Assembly: GCF_000732615.1 (NCBI RefSeq) | Contig: NZ_JPGL01000053.1 | Span: forward strand, 1 to 64,000 | Length of the DNA: 64,000 nucleotides | Direction: 5' to 3' | DNA from: Burkholderia paludis | GTDB lineage: Bacteria; Pseudomonadota; Gammaproteobacteria; Burkholderiales; Burkholderiaceae | Part shown: in pieces, positions 25,972 to 34,469 of the stretch | Layout of the letters: every line of letters starts with the position of its first letter | Numbering within the stretch: the first letter of the stretch is position 1 | Translations under genes and position numbers: made by a program | Notes under the pieces: generated by a model | Databases searched by the model: none | Told to the model about the DNA's origin: nothing | What the model saw: the letters and a program-made list of their open reading frames with translations, nothing else

Positions 25972-27336
25972 CTACAGCGTCAGTTCGAACGAGCGTGCGA
26001 GCAACCCCGGCAGCTTCGCGCCTCCGGTGGCGCGCTCGCCATACGTGCTGTCGTTCGCGAGCAGCGCCGGCGCCGCGCCGAGCTGCTCCAGCTCCGAACC
26101 GAACAGCCGGTAGGCGCTGTCGTCGAACCGCATCGCATCGACCGGCGCGACGATTCGCCCGCCTTCGACCCAGAACGTCGCGAAACGCGTCATCCCCGTC
26201 ATCCGGCAGGCGATCGGGTCCGAGAAGTTCAGGTACCAGAGGTTGCCGACGTAGAGCCCCGTATCGAGCGCGGCAAGCACGTCGGTCTCGGCGAGCGTGC
26301 CGCCGGCGATCGTCAGCGACTGCGGCGATTCGCCGTCGTCCGCGCCGTTCGGCGCTTGCCCGTGCTCGCGGGCCGTGCGTGCGCACACGAGCTGGCCGGC
26401 GCCCCGCCCGGCGACGACGAGCGGCACGCTGTCGCGCCGGTAGCCGTCCGCGTTGAACGCCGGCGCGATGCCCAGCGAGAAATCCTCGGTGATCGACACG
26501 CGCGGGTCGAGCACGACCTCACCCGCGTACAGGCGGTGCAGCGGGCTGCGGGCGCTCGCCAGCGCGCGCGCCGAAAAGCCGCTCCAGCCGAGCAGGTTCG
26601 TCATTTCGTGCACGGCGTCCGGTGCGAAATACGCGCGGTAGCGCCCGGGCGCGAGCGCCTTCGGCGTACGGCCGAGCACGGGCAGCCGCGCGGCGGCCGC
26701 ATCGACCCGGGCCGCAAACGCCGCATCGCTCCAGTCGTCGCCGGCATAGACGGTCTTGATCGCGCGTCCGCTCGGGTCGTACAGCGACCAGCTGAAATCG
26801 AAATTCTCGACCTCGTACCAGCCGCGGCTGCCGGTCGACGACGCGAAACCGCGCGCCTGCGTGCCGCCCGCGTAAAAACCGACGAAGTCGAGACCGCGCG
26901 CGCATTCGGCCACGACCCGCGCGAGCCCGTCCGCATCCGGCAGGCGCCCGGCCCGGCGCGTTTCCTGCACCCACGACGAGGTGTCGAACAGCAGGTGCGG
27001 ATCGTCCGGCGCATCGCGCAGGCCGTCGCGCAGTACGGCCAGCGCGGCCGCCAGTTCGGGCAGGTCGGCCGCCGGATCGCCGCAGACGGTCAGCGACGAG
27101 TGCGCCTGCCGCGCCCCGTCGACGAGCCGCACGGACAGTCGCCCCTGCATCACGCGCCCGGTCTGGCGAATCCTGCCGCCATTGAAGCGAATGAAGTCCG
27201 ACGTCTCGCAGGAAAAGCCGAGCAGCACGGTTTGCGCCGGCGCGATCAGCCGTTGCGCGTCGTCGGCCAGCCGGGTGAAATGCGCACGCCAGTCGATGCC
27301 GGCTCGTTGCACCATCGAATCGATTGCCGCCATCAC
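25972..27336 (-). CDS. TldE/PmbA-like metalloprotease subunit
   Basis: A 454-residue homologue of TldE, the non-catalytic half of the TldD/TldE protease that degrades unfolded peptides and matures some ribosomal peptides (microcin B17). Family features include FSCETSDFIRFNGGRIRQ near the N terminus, SSTGSRGWYEVENFDFSW in the middle and the C-terminal GLYVGNLWYLNFSDPIACRMTGMTR. It lacks the HExxxH motif. The start overlaps the stop of the TldD-like gene (ATGA), indicating translational coupling. The sequence looks divergent from housekeeping TldE, so this is probably a second, specialised pair. Confidence 0.85.
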   Translation of the reverse strand: MMAAIDSMVQRAGIDWRAHFTRLADDAQRLIAPAQTVLLGFSCETSDFIRFNGGRIRQTGRVMQGRLSVRLVDGARQAHSSLTVCGDPAADLPELAAALAVLRDGLRDAPDDPHLLFDTSSWVQETRRAGRLPDADGLARVVAECARGLDFVGFYAGGTQARGFASSTGSRGWYEVENFDFSWSLYDPSGRAIKTVYAGDDWSDAAFAARVDAAAARLPVLGRTPKALAPGRYRAYFAPDAVHEMTNLLGWSGFSARALASARSPLHRLYAGEVVLDPRVSITEDFSLGIAPAFNADGYRRDSVPLVVAGRGAGQLVCARTAREHGQAPNGADDGESPQSLTIAGGTLAETDVLAALDTGLYVGNLWYLNFSDPIACRMTGMTRFATFWVEGGRIVAPVDAMRFDDSAYRLFGSELEQLGAAPALLANDSTYGERATGGAKLPGLLARSFELTL

Positions 27337-28784
27337 GCGCCTCCGAATACGTCGACGCCGGCGAATACGCAGGCCGGCGCTGCGTGGCCGACGCGGATGA
27401 TCTGCGCCGGTTCGCCTTTCCCGCAGTAAGGCGTGCCGTAGATGCCGAACGTGCTCGCGTCGCCGACCGCGCGCAGGCTGCGCCAGAACTGTGCGGAGAT
27501 GCCGCGGTAGTTCGGGCGCTTGACGACCTGCGTCAGCCGGCCGTTCTCGATCAGCTGCCCGAATTCGCAGCCGAACTGGAATTTGTTGCGGTGGTCGTCG
27601 ATCGACCAGGACGTGTTGGTGCGCATCAGGATGCCGCGCTCGGTGCCCGCGACCAGCGCGTCAAGCGACTGGTCGCCGGGCTCGACGTTCAGGTTCGCCA
27701 TCCGGTCGATCGGCGCGCGGTTCCAGCTCGAGGCGCGCGAGTTGGCGACGCCCGGCAGGCCCGCGCGCTGCTGCGACAGCGCCCCGCCCAGCAGCCGTTC
27801 GAGTACGCCGTTGCGAATCAGGTACTGCTTGCGCGCCGGCGTGCCGTCGTCGTCGAACGCGTAGGACGCGGCTTCGGCGGCCGGTTCGGGATCGAACGTG
27901 ACGTTCAGCAGCGGCGAGCCGTACTGGTAATGGCCGACCATCTCCGGCTTGACGAAGCTCGAACCGGCGAAGTTCCGCTCGTCGCCGAGAATCCGGTCGA
28001 GTTCGAGCGGATGGCCGATCGACTCGTGGATCTGCAGCATCATCTGGTCCGGCATCAGCAGCAGGTCGCGCGGGCCGGTCGGGCAGTTCGGCGCGGCGAG
28101 CAACTGCAGCGCCTCGTCGGCGACGCGCGCGCCGGCGCCGTCGAAGCCGTAGCGCGCCAGCACGTCGAGCCCGCCCTGCGCCAGCGTGCCCGATTGACCG
28201 AGCGAGCGCATCTGCGTGTCGCCGTCGCCGTGGGCGACCGCGCGCAGCTCCGGCATCAGGAAGCGGAACCGCTGGTCGATCCGCACGCCGTCGCTCGTCA
28301 CGTAACACTGCTCGGTGCGCACGATCATCACGCTCGCCGCGCGCTCGACGATGCGCGCGCCGAGATTCGCCGCCGCGCATTCGTGCGCGAGACGTTCGAT
28401 CCATTCGGCCCGGGACGGCAGCGCCGCATCGACGTCCGGCGACGCGTACTCGCCGCTCGCCTGCGGCCGCGCGGCCTGGCGATGATCGACCAGCGCCCAC
28501 GGCGCGCTCGCCCGCGCCCGCGCGGTCGCGATGTCGAGCGCCGCCTGCAGCCCGGCCGCAGACAGGTCGGGGGTCGCCGCATAGCCGGCGCCGCTGCCGG
28601 CCCAGGCCGTCAGCATCGCACCGCGCTCGCGCGCACGGGAGAACGGCTGCGCGACGTCGTTGCGCACCGCATGTTCGTCGATCGTCTCGTCGACGATGCG
28701 CAGCGACCAGAAATCGGCGTCGCTGCGCAACGCCTGCGCGGCCTGCACGGCTCGGGCGGCCGGCGCCCGGTTCTCGTCAATCAT
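27333..28784 (-). CDS. TldD-like metalloprotease, catalytic subunit
   Basis: A 483-residue TldD homologue with the zinc motif in MLQIHESIGHPLELDRIL (HExxxH near residue 250) and the C-terminal family block IDDHRNKFQFGCEFGQLIENG..VVKRPNYRG. Together with the TldE-like partner downstream it should form the heterodimeric peptidase barrel. ATG 28784 is chosen because the family start fits there and AGAGAG precedes it. An upstream reading frame extension belongs to a different, broken coding segment. The downstream RND permease gene may be in the same transcript, which could link peptide processing to export. Confidence 0.87.
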   Translation of the reverse strand: MIDENRAPAARAVQAAQALRSDADFWSLRIVDETIDEHAVRNDVAQPFSRARERGAMLTAWAGSGAGYAATPDLSAAGLQAALDIATARARASAPWALVDHRQAARPQASGEYASPDVDAALPSRAEWIERLAHECAAANLGARIVERAASVMIVRTEQCYVTSDGVRIDQRFRFLMPELRAVAHGDGDTQMRSLGQSGTLAQGGLDVLARYGFDGAGARVADEALQLLAAPNCPTGPRDLLLMPDQMMLQIHESIGHPLELDRILGDERNFAGSSFVKPEMVGHYQYGSPLLNVTFDPEPAAEAASYAFDDDGTPARKQYLIRNGVLERLLGGALSQQRAGLPGVANSRASSWNRAPIDRMANLNVEPGDQSLDALVAGTERGILMRTNTSWSIDDHRNKFQFGCEFGQLIENGRLTQVVKRPNYRGISAQFWRSLRAVGDASTFGIYGTPYCGKGEPAQIIRVGHAAPACVFAGVDVFGGA

Positions 28785-29030
28785 CGGTTCTCTCTTGCCT
28801 CTCCCGCGGGCCGCGCCCCGGGCCCGGCATGGGCGACGCGAGCAGCACCAGCGGATACGGTTGGAACGACGCGTGCAGCACGTCGGGCGTAACGCCTCCT
28901 CGACCACGCACCCCGCCTTCGTCGCGATGACCCGGCGGGCCGTCGCGCGCATCGCCGCCCGATCGCGGGCGATGAACAGGTAGCCGAGTGTGTACTTCTT
29001 TTGCGGATTCGTCAGCAGATTCGCCGCCGG
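28777..29030 (-). pseudogene. Frame-switched coding segment upstream of the TldD-like gene
   Basis: Codon bias (nearly all G or C in third position) switches frames here. One frame reads NPQKKYTLGYLFIARDRAAM and on to KAGCVVEEALR. Then near 28895 the biased frame moves by one and reads PDVLHASFQPYPLVLLASP to a stop at 28777, overlapping the TldD start. Further upstream a short run in the second frame (GLGPADPFRVDPEAGG) is also biased. No ATG/GTG start fits the joined product. This is probably a decayed gene or the 3' end of one, of unknown family; a programmed frameshift is less likely because no slippery run is visible. Confidence 0.4.
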
Positions 29031-29102
29031 CCTCCGGATCGACGCGGAAAGGATCGGCGGGGCCGAGGCCGGCGGCGCGCGCCGGCTCCCGATCGGGTGC
29101 TG

Positions 29103-29132
29103 AAGATAGCAAGGAAGAAAATTTGCCGTCAA
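29103..29132 (-). promoter_or_regulatory. Candidate sigma-70 promoter for the TldD/TldE genes
   Basis: On the minus strand TTGACG and TATCTT are separated by 18 bases in a locally AT-rich stretch. Transcription would start near 29095, about 310 bases before the TldD-like start and just ahead of the frame-switched segment. Confidence 0.6.
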
Positions 29133-29603
29133 ACTTTATTTGATGGCCGGGTGCCTGGCATGGGCGCAATGCGATGGTCCGGCAAGCACGCACCCACCTT
29201 TCATTCATGAAGGTGGATCGATTCGCATGCGTGCGAAACCGGGTATCCCGCCGTTGCGGCGGACATATCGGCGCGATTTGCCGCACCGCATCAAAACGAT
29301 GCCGCCGCGGGGACGACGGGCCGGGTGTCAGCCGGGTGCGAGCCGCATCTCGTCGGCATCGATCGCGGACATCCGATACCACGCTCGCCGGCACTCCGAG
29401 TGCCTCTCGTCGCGAAGCATCCGGCAAACGACAGATACGCGAACCGTTTCGCTTCGATCCGGTGCAGGTCTCGAACCGCGCATTCCAACGGGAATTCACG
29501 GCCCATATTTCGCACAACGAATCAGTCGAATCACGCACTTCCCGCCGATGCCGCGCGCAACCCGGTCACACACGCATCGGCAAGCAAGCACGCGCCGCAC
29601 GCG
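29133..29603. other. Intergenic gap, no gene supported
   Basis: This gap lies between the end of the YbaK-like gene and the promoter of the TldD/TldE genes. The only structure noted is a small hairpin, CCACCTT/AAGGTGG, at about 29193-29215. Open frames lack ribosome sites and bias. Confidence 0.4.
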
Positions 29604-30089
29604 TCACGAATGCATCCCCTGCATCTTGTGCGAGAAATGCGCGCGCTCCGCCGTCTCCATCAGCATCAGGAATTCATCCTGCATCATGTGGATGAGCGCT
29701 TCGTGGTCGCCGGCCTCGAAATACACTTCCGGCTGCTGCGCTAGACGCTCCTCGAGGAACGTCTTCATCCCGTAAGCCATGCAGACCGGCGGCAGCGCGC
29801 CCATGTCGCAATCCTTGAACAGCTCGCGCAGTTCGACCTCCCGGGCGAGCACGAGATGGCGTCCCGTCTTCACCCAGAGATCCGACAGGCGCACCGCGTG
29901 CGTCGTCGGCAATACGGCGGCGACGTAACCCTCGTCGTCCTCGAGGAGCACGGTTTTCGCGAGGCGATCGCCGGGAATGTGCGCGGCGGCGGCCGTCTCC
30001 ATGCTGGTATGGCTATAGGGGTGGTACACGACTTCGTACCGCGACGACTTCTGGCGCAGGCAATCCTGCAGGGTGGCTGAGACTGGCAT
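29604..30089 (-). CDS. YbaK/EbsC-type aminoacyl-tRNA deacylase-like protein
   Basis: A 161-residue single-domain protein of the YbaK/ProX superfamily, which clears mischarged tRNAs. Visible are the start YEVVYHPYSHTSMETAAAAH, the catalytic lysine region DRLAKTVLLEDDEGYVAAVLP and the family block ELFKDCDMGALPPVCMAYG. The last segment is longer than in ProX and ends HMMQDEFLMLMETAERAHFS. The substrate tRNA is unclear. ATG 30089 is used since the upstream extension has no ribosome site. Confidence 0.85.
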   Translation of the reverse strand: MPVSATLQDCLRQKSSRYEVVYHPYSHTSMETAAAAHIPGDRLAKTVLLEDDEGYVAAVLPTTHAVRLSDLWVKTGRHLVLAREVELRELFKDCDMGALPPVCMAYGMKTFLEERLAQQPEVYFEAGDHEALIHMMQDEFLMLMETAERAHFSHKMQGMHS

Positions 30090-30544
30090 GACACACCTCG
30101 TCTGGGCGAATCGGGCGAACGGAGTTCGCACCGGATTCGTTCAGCATAGGTCGCATTCGGGCCAATGGAAACGCCTTCGCGCGGCGCCCGCTCCGGTGGC
30201 CCGATGCCCGGCTCCGATCCTGTTCCGGTCCGGCCGGCCGACGGCACCGGCACGTGAAATCCGGCGCCGGAATGCGCCGGGCGCACCCTCTTTTCCTGCA
30301 GGCAAATAATGGGCACTGCGATGGCGGTGCGGCGACGCACAACAAGGTGCCGACGTTGGCGCGATAGACCGTTAGTTGCGTTTATAACGTGACCGACAAG
30401 AATCTGCCCTTTATCAATCCGCGCCCGACACCGGCTGACGGCTGACGGCAGGGACGCGAACCCGCGCCGCCCGACGCGGCACGGTGGCCTATACTGAGCC
30501 GGCCTGCCCGCCATCCGGAGACGGCAGCCATTCCTGGAGCGACC
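30090..30544. other. Divergent intergenic region
   Basis: The promoter region between the YbaK-like and YciI-like genes; no coding sequence is supported. A slightly AT-rich part at 30365-30420 may hold one of the promoters. Confidence 0.4.
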
Positions 30545-30832
30545 ATGCATTACCAGTTGACCTACGAACTCGTCGACGATTACCTGACCCGCCGCGAACC
30601 GTTCCGCGCCCAGCACCTCGCCCTGGCCCAGGCCGCGACCGAGCGCGGCGAACTCGTGCTCGCCGGCGCGCTGGCGGACCCGGCCGACCAGGCCGTGCTC
30701 GTGTTCGAAGGCGATTCGCCGGAAGCGGCCGAATCGTTCGCCCGCGCCGATCCGTACGTGCAGAACGGCCTCGTCAAATCGTGGCGCGTGCGTCCGTGGC
30801 GCGTCGTGATCGGCAAGCACGCGCCGCGCTAG
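30545..30832 (+). CDS. YciI-family protein
   Basis: A 95-residue YciI-like ferredoxin-fold protein: HYQLTYELVDDYLTRREPFR with an invariant-type histidine in RAQHLALAQAA, then GELVLAGALADPADQAVLVF and the FARADPYVQNGLVKSWRVRP end. Members are small dehydrochlorinase- or isomerase-like proteins of mostly unknown function. Monocistronic, convergent with corA 13 bases further on. Confidence 0.88.
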   Translation: MHYQLTYELVDDYLTRREPFRAQHLALAQAATERGELVLAGALADPADQAVLVFEGDSPEAAESFARADPYVQNGLVKSWRVRPWRVVIGKHAPR

Positions 30833-30845
30833 GCGCGCGGCGCGA

Positions 30846-31823
30846 TTACAGCCACCCTGCCCGCCTGAACCGCCACCACAGCGCGAAGTCGGCGACGACC
30901 ATCACCGCGATGCAGCCGTAGAAACCGTATTTCAGGTGCAGTTCGGGCATGTTCGCGAAGTTCATCCCGTAGATGCCGGCGATCATCGTCGGTATCGCGA
31001 ACAGCGCGGCGAACGAGCCGAGCCGCTTCGTCACTTCGCTCTCGGCCAGCGAGATCATGCCGAGATTGACCTGGATCGCCGTCACGACCATCTCGCGGCG
31101 TCCTTCGATCGTCTTCACGATCCGCTGCAGATGGTCGTACACGTCGCGGAAATACGCGTCCATCCCGCTGCAGACCTGCGGAACGCGACCGCCGGTGAGC
31201 TTCGCGAGCGGCTCGATCAGCGGCGCCGTGTGCTGGTACAGCATCACGAGCCGGCGCTTCAGCGAATAGAGATCCTCGATGATCGCGCGCGACGCCGCGG
31301 GCGTGGCCTTCGCGAAGATGCGGTCCTCGAGCGCCTCGAGTTCGTTGCCGAGCGTTTCGAGGATCGGAAAGTAGCGGTCGACGACCTGATCCATCAGCGC
31401 ATAGAACACGAACGCCGAACCTTCCTGCAACAGATGCGGCTCGCGCTCGCAGCGCTTGCGCACTTCGCGGAAATCCTGCTCGGTGTGGTTGCGGATCGAC
31501 AGCACGTAGTTCGGGCCGACGAACACGTTCAGTTCACCCACCTTGAATTCGTCGTCGTCGTCGAGCTCGACCGTATGCAGCACCGCGAACAGCGAATCGC
31601 CATACTCCTCGATCTTCGGCCGCTGATGCCCCTTGCGGGCATCCTCGAGCGCCAGCTCGTGCAGCCCGAACTCCTCGCCCATCAGGTCGATTTCCTCGGG
31701 CGTCGGATCCTTCAGCGCAACCCACACGAAACATTCGGGCTTCGACACGTAGTCGCTGATGGCCTCGATATCGATGTCGGCCAGCTTGCGGCCGTCCTGG
31801 TATGCAGCACAGTTGATCAGCAT
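30846..31823 (-). CDS. corA: Magnesium/cobalt transporter CorA
   Basis: A 325-residue CorA channel. The long cytosolic domain (residues 1-~260) includes FVWVALKDPTPEEIDLMGEE and the pore-lining stalk helix. Two C-terminal membrane helices flank the signature YGMNFANMPE. The channel ends with a basic tail (RFRRAGWL). It forms pentamers that conduct Mg2+ or Co2+. There is no M-box riboswitch-like leader visible in the upstream 200 bases. Paralogues are common in Burkholderia, so this may not be the main Mg2+ importer. Confidence 0.92.
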   Translation of the reverse strand: MLINCAAYQDGRKLADIDIEAISDYVSKPECFVWVALKDPTPEEIDLMGEEFGLHELALEDARKGHQRPKIEEYGDSLFAVLHTVELDDDDEFKVGELNVFVGPNYVLSIRNHTEQDFREVRKRCEREPHLLQEGSAFVFYALMDQVVDRYFPILETLGNELEALEDRIFAKATPAASRAIIEDLYSLKRRLVMLYQHTAPLIEPLAKLTGGRVPQVCSGMDAYFRDVYDHLQRIVKTIEGRREMVVTAIQVNLGMISLAESEVTKRLGSFAALFAIPTMIAGIYGMNFANMPELHLKYGFYGCIAVMVVADFALWWRFRRAGWL

Positions 31824-32022
31824 GTTGTCCGTGATGTTGCGGTTTGCGCATCAGTTTACCGGTTTGCTGCGCGGGCAGCCCGGCTTGCGCGCCACGGCGA
31901 TATTGGTCATGATCGGGCTGCGTGCGCCGCCGCACGCGCACCGGGGTACTTCGCAGGCACGCGCGGCCTGGATTGCGCAACGCGCAATGGCCATGCGGCC
32001 CAACCGTCAAGGAGACAGACCT

Positions 32023-32169
32023 ATGTGGTATTTCTCGTGGATACTCGGCATCGGCGTGGCGCTCGGCTTCGGCATCATCAACGCGATGTGGCTCGAGGCG
32101 GAGGTGTTCCCGCGCGGCGACAAGCGCGGCGACACGTCGAAACAGGGCGCCGGGAGCAAGTATTCGTGA
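32023..32169 (+). CDS. cydX: CydX/YbgT-type cytochrome bd small subunit, orphan
   Basis: A 48-residue single-helix protein starting MWYFSWILGIGVALGFGIIN and then AMWLE, a close match to CydX, the small subunit that stabilises cytochrome bd oxidase. A perfect AAGGAG lies eight bases upstream. It normally sits right after cydA and cydB, but here the upstream gene is corA on the other strand and downstream comes a P-loop kinase. It is therefore separated from the oxidase genes, which must be elsewhere. The tail (FPRGDKRGDTSKQG) is longer than in E. coli. The stop overlaps the GTG start of the next gene. Confidence 0.85.
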   Translation: MWYFSWILGIGVALGFGIINAMWLEAEVFPRGDKRGDTSKQGAGSKYS

Positions 32170-32783
32170 CGCACCTGGTGTTCTTCTGCGGTCACGCCGG
32201 CACCGGCAAGACCACGCTCGCGAAGCGGCTCATCGGGCCGCTGATGCGCGCAACCGGCGAGGCCTTCTGCCTGCTCGACAAGGACACGCTGTACGGCCGC
32301 TACAGCTCGGCCGCGATGGGCGCGCTCACCGAGGATCCGAACGATCGCGACAGCCCGCTCTACCTGAAACACCTGCGCGATCCCGAATACCAGGGCCTGC
32401 TCGACACGGCCCGTGACAATCTCGCGCTCGGCATCGGCGCGCTCGTGGTCGGGCCGCTGTCGCGCGAAGTACGCGACCGGCGCATCCTCGATCGCGCGTG
32501 GCTCGGCATCGGGCCCGACGTCACGCTGACGGTCGTGTGGGTCCACACGGCGGAAGACGTCGCCCACCAGCGGATCGTCGCGCGCGGCAATCCGAACGAC
32601 GCGTACAAGCTCGCACACTGGGACGAATACCGGCAGCGACGCTTCGTGCCGACCGGCCACGAATGCGACGGTATCGTGATGTTCGACAACACCGCGCCGT
32701 CCGACGCGGAAGTCAACGCGCTGCTGTACCGCATCGCGCCGCCTCCGCCAGCAGCAACGATCGTCCCGCCGCTGCCGGCCTGA
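32166..32783 (+). CDS. P-loop kinase-like ATPase
   Basis: A 205-residue soluble NTPase with Walker A GHAGTGKTT near residue 9-17, a lid region (NDRDSPLYLKHLRDPEYQ) and TVVWVHTAEDVAHQRIVARG, typical of AAA_33/zeta-like small-molecule kinases. It starts at a GTG overlapping the cydX stop, so the two are translationally coupled. The substrate is unknown. The pairing with an orphan cydX is unexpected and not explained by known bd-oxidase assembly (which uses CydC/CydD). Confidence 0.8.
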   Translation: MTHLVFFCGHAGTGKTTLAKRLIGPLMRATGEAFCLLDKDTLYGRYSSAAMGALTEDPNDRDSPLYLKHLRDPEYQGLLDTARDNLALGIGALVVGPLSREVRDRRILDRAWLGIGPDVTLTVVWVHTAEDVAHQRIVARGNPNDAYKLAHWDEYRQRRFVPTGHECDGIVMFDNTAPSDAEVNALLYRIAPPPPAATIVPPLPA

Positions 32784-32804
32784 CCGGCGCCCGGCCGGCT
32801 CTCC

Positions 32805-32842
32805 AAAAAACAACGCCGGAAGCGCTGCTGCGCTCCCGGCGT
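32805..32842 (-). terminator. Intrinsic terminator of the saccharopine dehydrogenase-like gene
   Basis: On the minus strand a 13-base stem with one mismatch (ACGCCGGGAGCGC / GCGCTTCCGGCGT, loop AGCAG-like) is followed by TGTTTTTT. This is a textbook rho-independent terminator about 34 bases after the stop codon. Confidence 0.85.
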
Positions 32843-32875
32843 CGCACGGCCCTCAAGCCGCAGGCTGGCTGGCGC

Positions 32876-33976
32876 TCAGGCCACCGCGTGCATGCGCTCC
32901 ATCGTGCCGCCGTCGTACAGCTTGCCGAAGCGGTTCGACAGGAACGCCTTCAGCGACACCTTTTCCTGCGGGATGAAGCCGTTCTGCGGCAACTTCTTCT
33001 CGCGGAACAGATCCAGCACCGCGCACATCGCGCCGGCCGTCGTGATCTGGATCGCGCTCATGTGCATCCCGCACACGTCCTTCGCGAAGATCTTGCGCGT
33101 GAACACGTCCTGCACGAGCTGACCGTCCTTCACGCCCGTCACCGTGACGAACACGAGCACGACGTCCTGCTTCGTCGACGGCACCGCGCGGCGCATGATC
33201 GACTTCAGCGTATCGCGGTCGGTCGACAGGCGCAGGTCCTCCAGCAGGAACTGCACGAGTTCGCGATGGCCCGGGTAGCGCACCGACTTGTAGTCGAGCG
33301 TCTCGACCTTGCCCGACAGCGTCTCGCACAGCGTGCCGAGGCCGCCCGACGTGTTGAACGCTTCGTATTCGGTGCCGTCGAGCGAGAAGTGCTCGAGGCC
33401 TTCGAGCGGCTGCACCCACTGCTTGCGGCCGTCGCGGATCGCTTCGCACGGCTGGCAGTATTCGTTGATCAGGCCGTCGACGCTCCACGTCAGGTTGTAC
33501 TTCAGCGCGTTGGTCGGATACTCGGGCAGCGCGCCGACGCGCATCTTCACGTCGCGCACTTCGCTGAAGCCGTTCACCAGCTCGTGGGCGGCGATGCCGA
33601 TGAAGCCCGGCGCGAGGCCACACTGCGGCATGAACGCGCGGTCGGAGCCGTCGGCCAGTTCGCGGATCGCGTGGGTCGCGCGCACGTCTTCGGTCAGGTC
33701 GAAGTAATGGACGCCGGCCGCCTTCGCAGCGGCCGCCACGTTCACCGCGAGGTAGTAAGGCAGCGCATTGACGAGTGCGTCGAAGCCCTTCACCGCTTCG
33801 CGAATCGCGTTCGCATCGGCCGAATCGACCCGTTGCGTCGCGATGCCTTCGCGCGACAGCTTCGCGAGCGCATCGGCGTCGCGGTCGAACGCGACGACCT
33901 CGTAGTCGCCCGTTTCACGCAGCATGTGAGCAATGGTGTGGCCGATCAGACCTGCGCCGACGATGGCGATTTTCAT
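32876..33976 (-). CDS. Saccharopine dehydrogenase-family oxidoreductase (lysine 6-dehydrogenase-like)
   Basis: A 366-residue NAD(P)-dependent enzyme. The Rossmann motif MKIAIVGAGLIGHTIAHML opens the protein, YFDLTEDVRATHAI lies near residue 92-105 and the substrate domain includes MPQCGLAPGFIGIAAHELV and LTWSVDGLINEYCQP. The length and these blocks fit the short lysine 6-dehydrogenase/saccharopine reductase group, so lysine or a related amino acid is a likely substrate. An Lrp/AsnC regulator gene lies upstream on the same strand, a typical arrangement for amino-acid catabolism. GGAGATAA provides the ribosome site. Confidence 0.84.
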   Translation of the reverse strand: MKIAIVGAGLIGHTIAHMLRETGDYEVVAFDRDADALAKLSREGIATQRVDSADANAIREAVKGFDALVNALPYYLAVNVAAAAKAAGVHYFDLTEDVRATHAIRELADGSDRAFMPQCGLAPGFIGIAAHELVNGFSEVRDVKMRVGALPEYPTNALKYNLTWSVDGLINEYCQPCEAIRDGRKQWVQPLEGLEHFSLDGTEYEAFNTSGGLGTLCETLSGKVETLDYKSVRYPGHRELVQFLLEDLRLSTDRDTLKSIMRRAVPSTKQDVVLVFVTVTGVKDGQLVQDVFTRKIFAKDVCGMHMSAIQITTAGAMCAVLDLFREKKLPQNGFIPQEKVSLKAFLSNRFGKLYDGGTMERMHAVA

Positions 33977-34469
33977 GCGCTTATCTCCTGATGATGGGTT
34001 GGTGTTGTGTACGGCGTCGAGCCATGAACACAGTGTAGGGACGCGCAAAATCAGTTCCAAGACGAAGAATGATGCGAAACGACCGATAATTTCGACGGAA
34101 TGACGATGCATTTGGTCTGAACGACCAAATCATCTAAAAATCGTGTAGATGCGCCGCTGCGTGCGGGCCGTTGCAGGCCGCATTCGGGAGAAGGACAAAG
34201 GGAGATGAGTGGCGCGGCACCGTACGCGCGTCATGAGCGACACGCCGGCAAGGGCCGATGCAGAAGGATCGCCGGCGCACGGCGCCGAATGAGACGGAAA
34301 GCGCGACCGCGAGCGCCGCGCCGTTCATGAAATACGGCGGCGTCGCATGCGAAAGCCCGATGCGCGCGCATGCGCCGGACACACGCAAACCGGTGCGCCC
34401 GCAACGGCGAGACGGCCGCTGCCACGCATGCGCCCGAGCGAGCGGGCGCGGCGGCGCACGCGCCGGACG
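33977..34469. other. Long upstream region of the saccharopine dehydrogenase-like gene
   Basis: No gene is supported. The AT-richer part (34010-34140) contains a perfect inverted repeat (34111-34129) and is the likely promoter for the leftward enzyme gene. The part from 34150 to 34469 is GC-rich with no structure that I can name. Confidence 0.45.
34111..34129. promoter_or_regulatory. Inverted repeat, candidate Lrp-type operator
   Basis: TTTGGTC-TGAAC-GACCAAA is a perfect 7-base dyad about 135 bases upstream of the dehydrogenase start. Its size fits Lrp/AsnC sites, and the Lrp gene lies next door, but no binding data exist. Confidence 0.45.

Noticed and set aside
23334..26456. 1040-codon plus-strand open frame
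   Set aside because: Antisense shadow of the orphan RND permease and TldE-like genes, with the same Arg/His-rich artefact composition.
30846..32022. cydAB genes expected next to cydX
   Set aside because: Only corA on the opposite strand and a short gap lie upstream; no cytochrome bd subunit is encoded in the window.
31824..32022. Mg2+ riboswitch in the corA leader
   Set aside because: No conserved M-box-like fold or motif could be recognised in the upstream ~200 bases.
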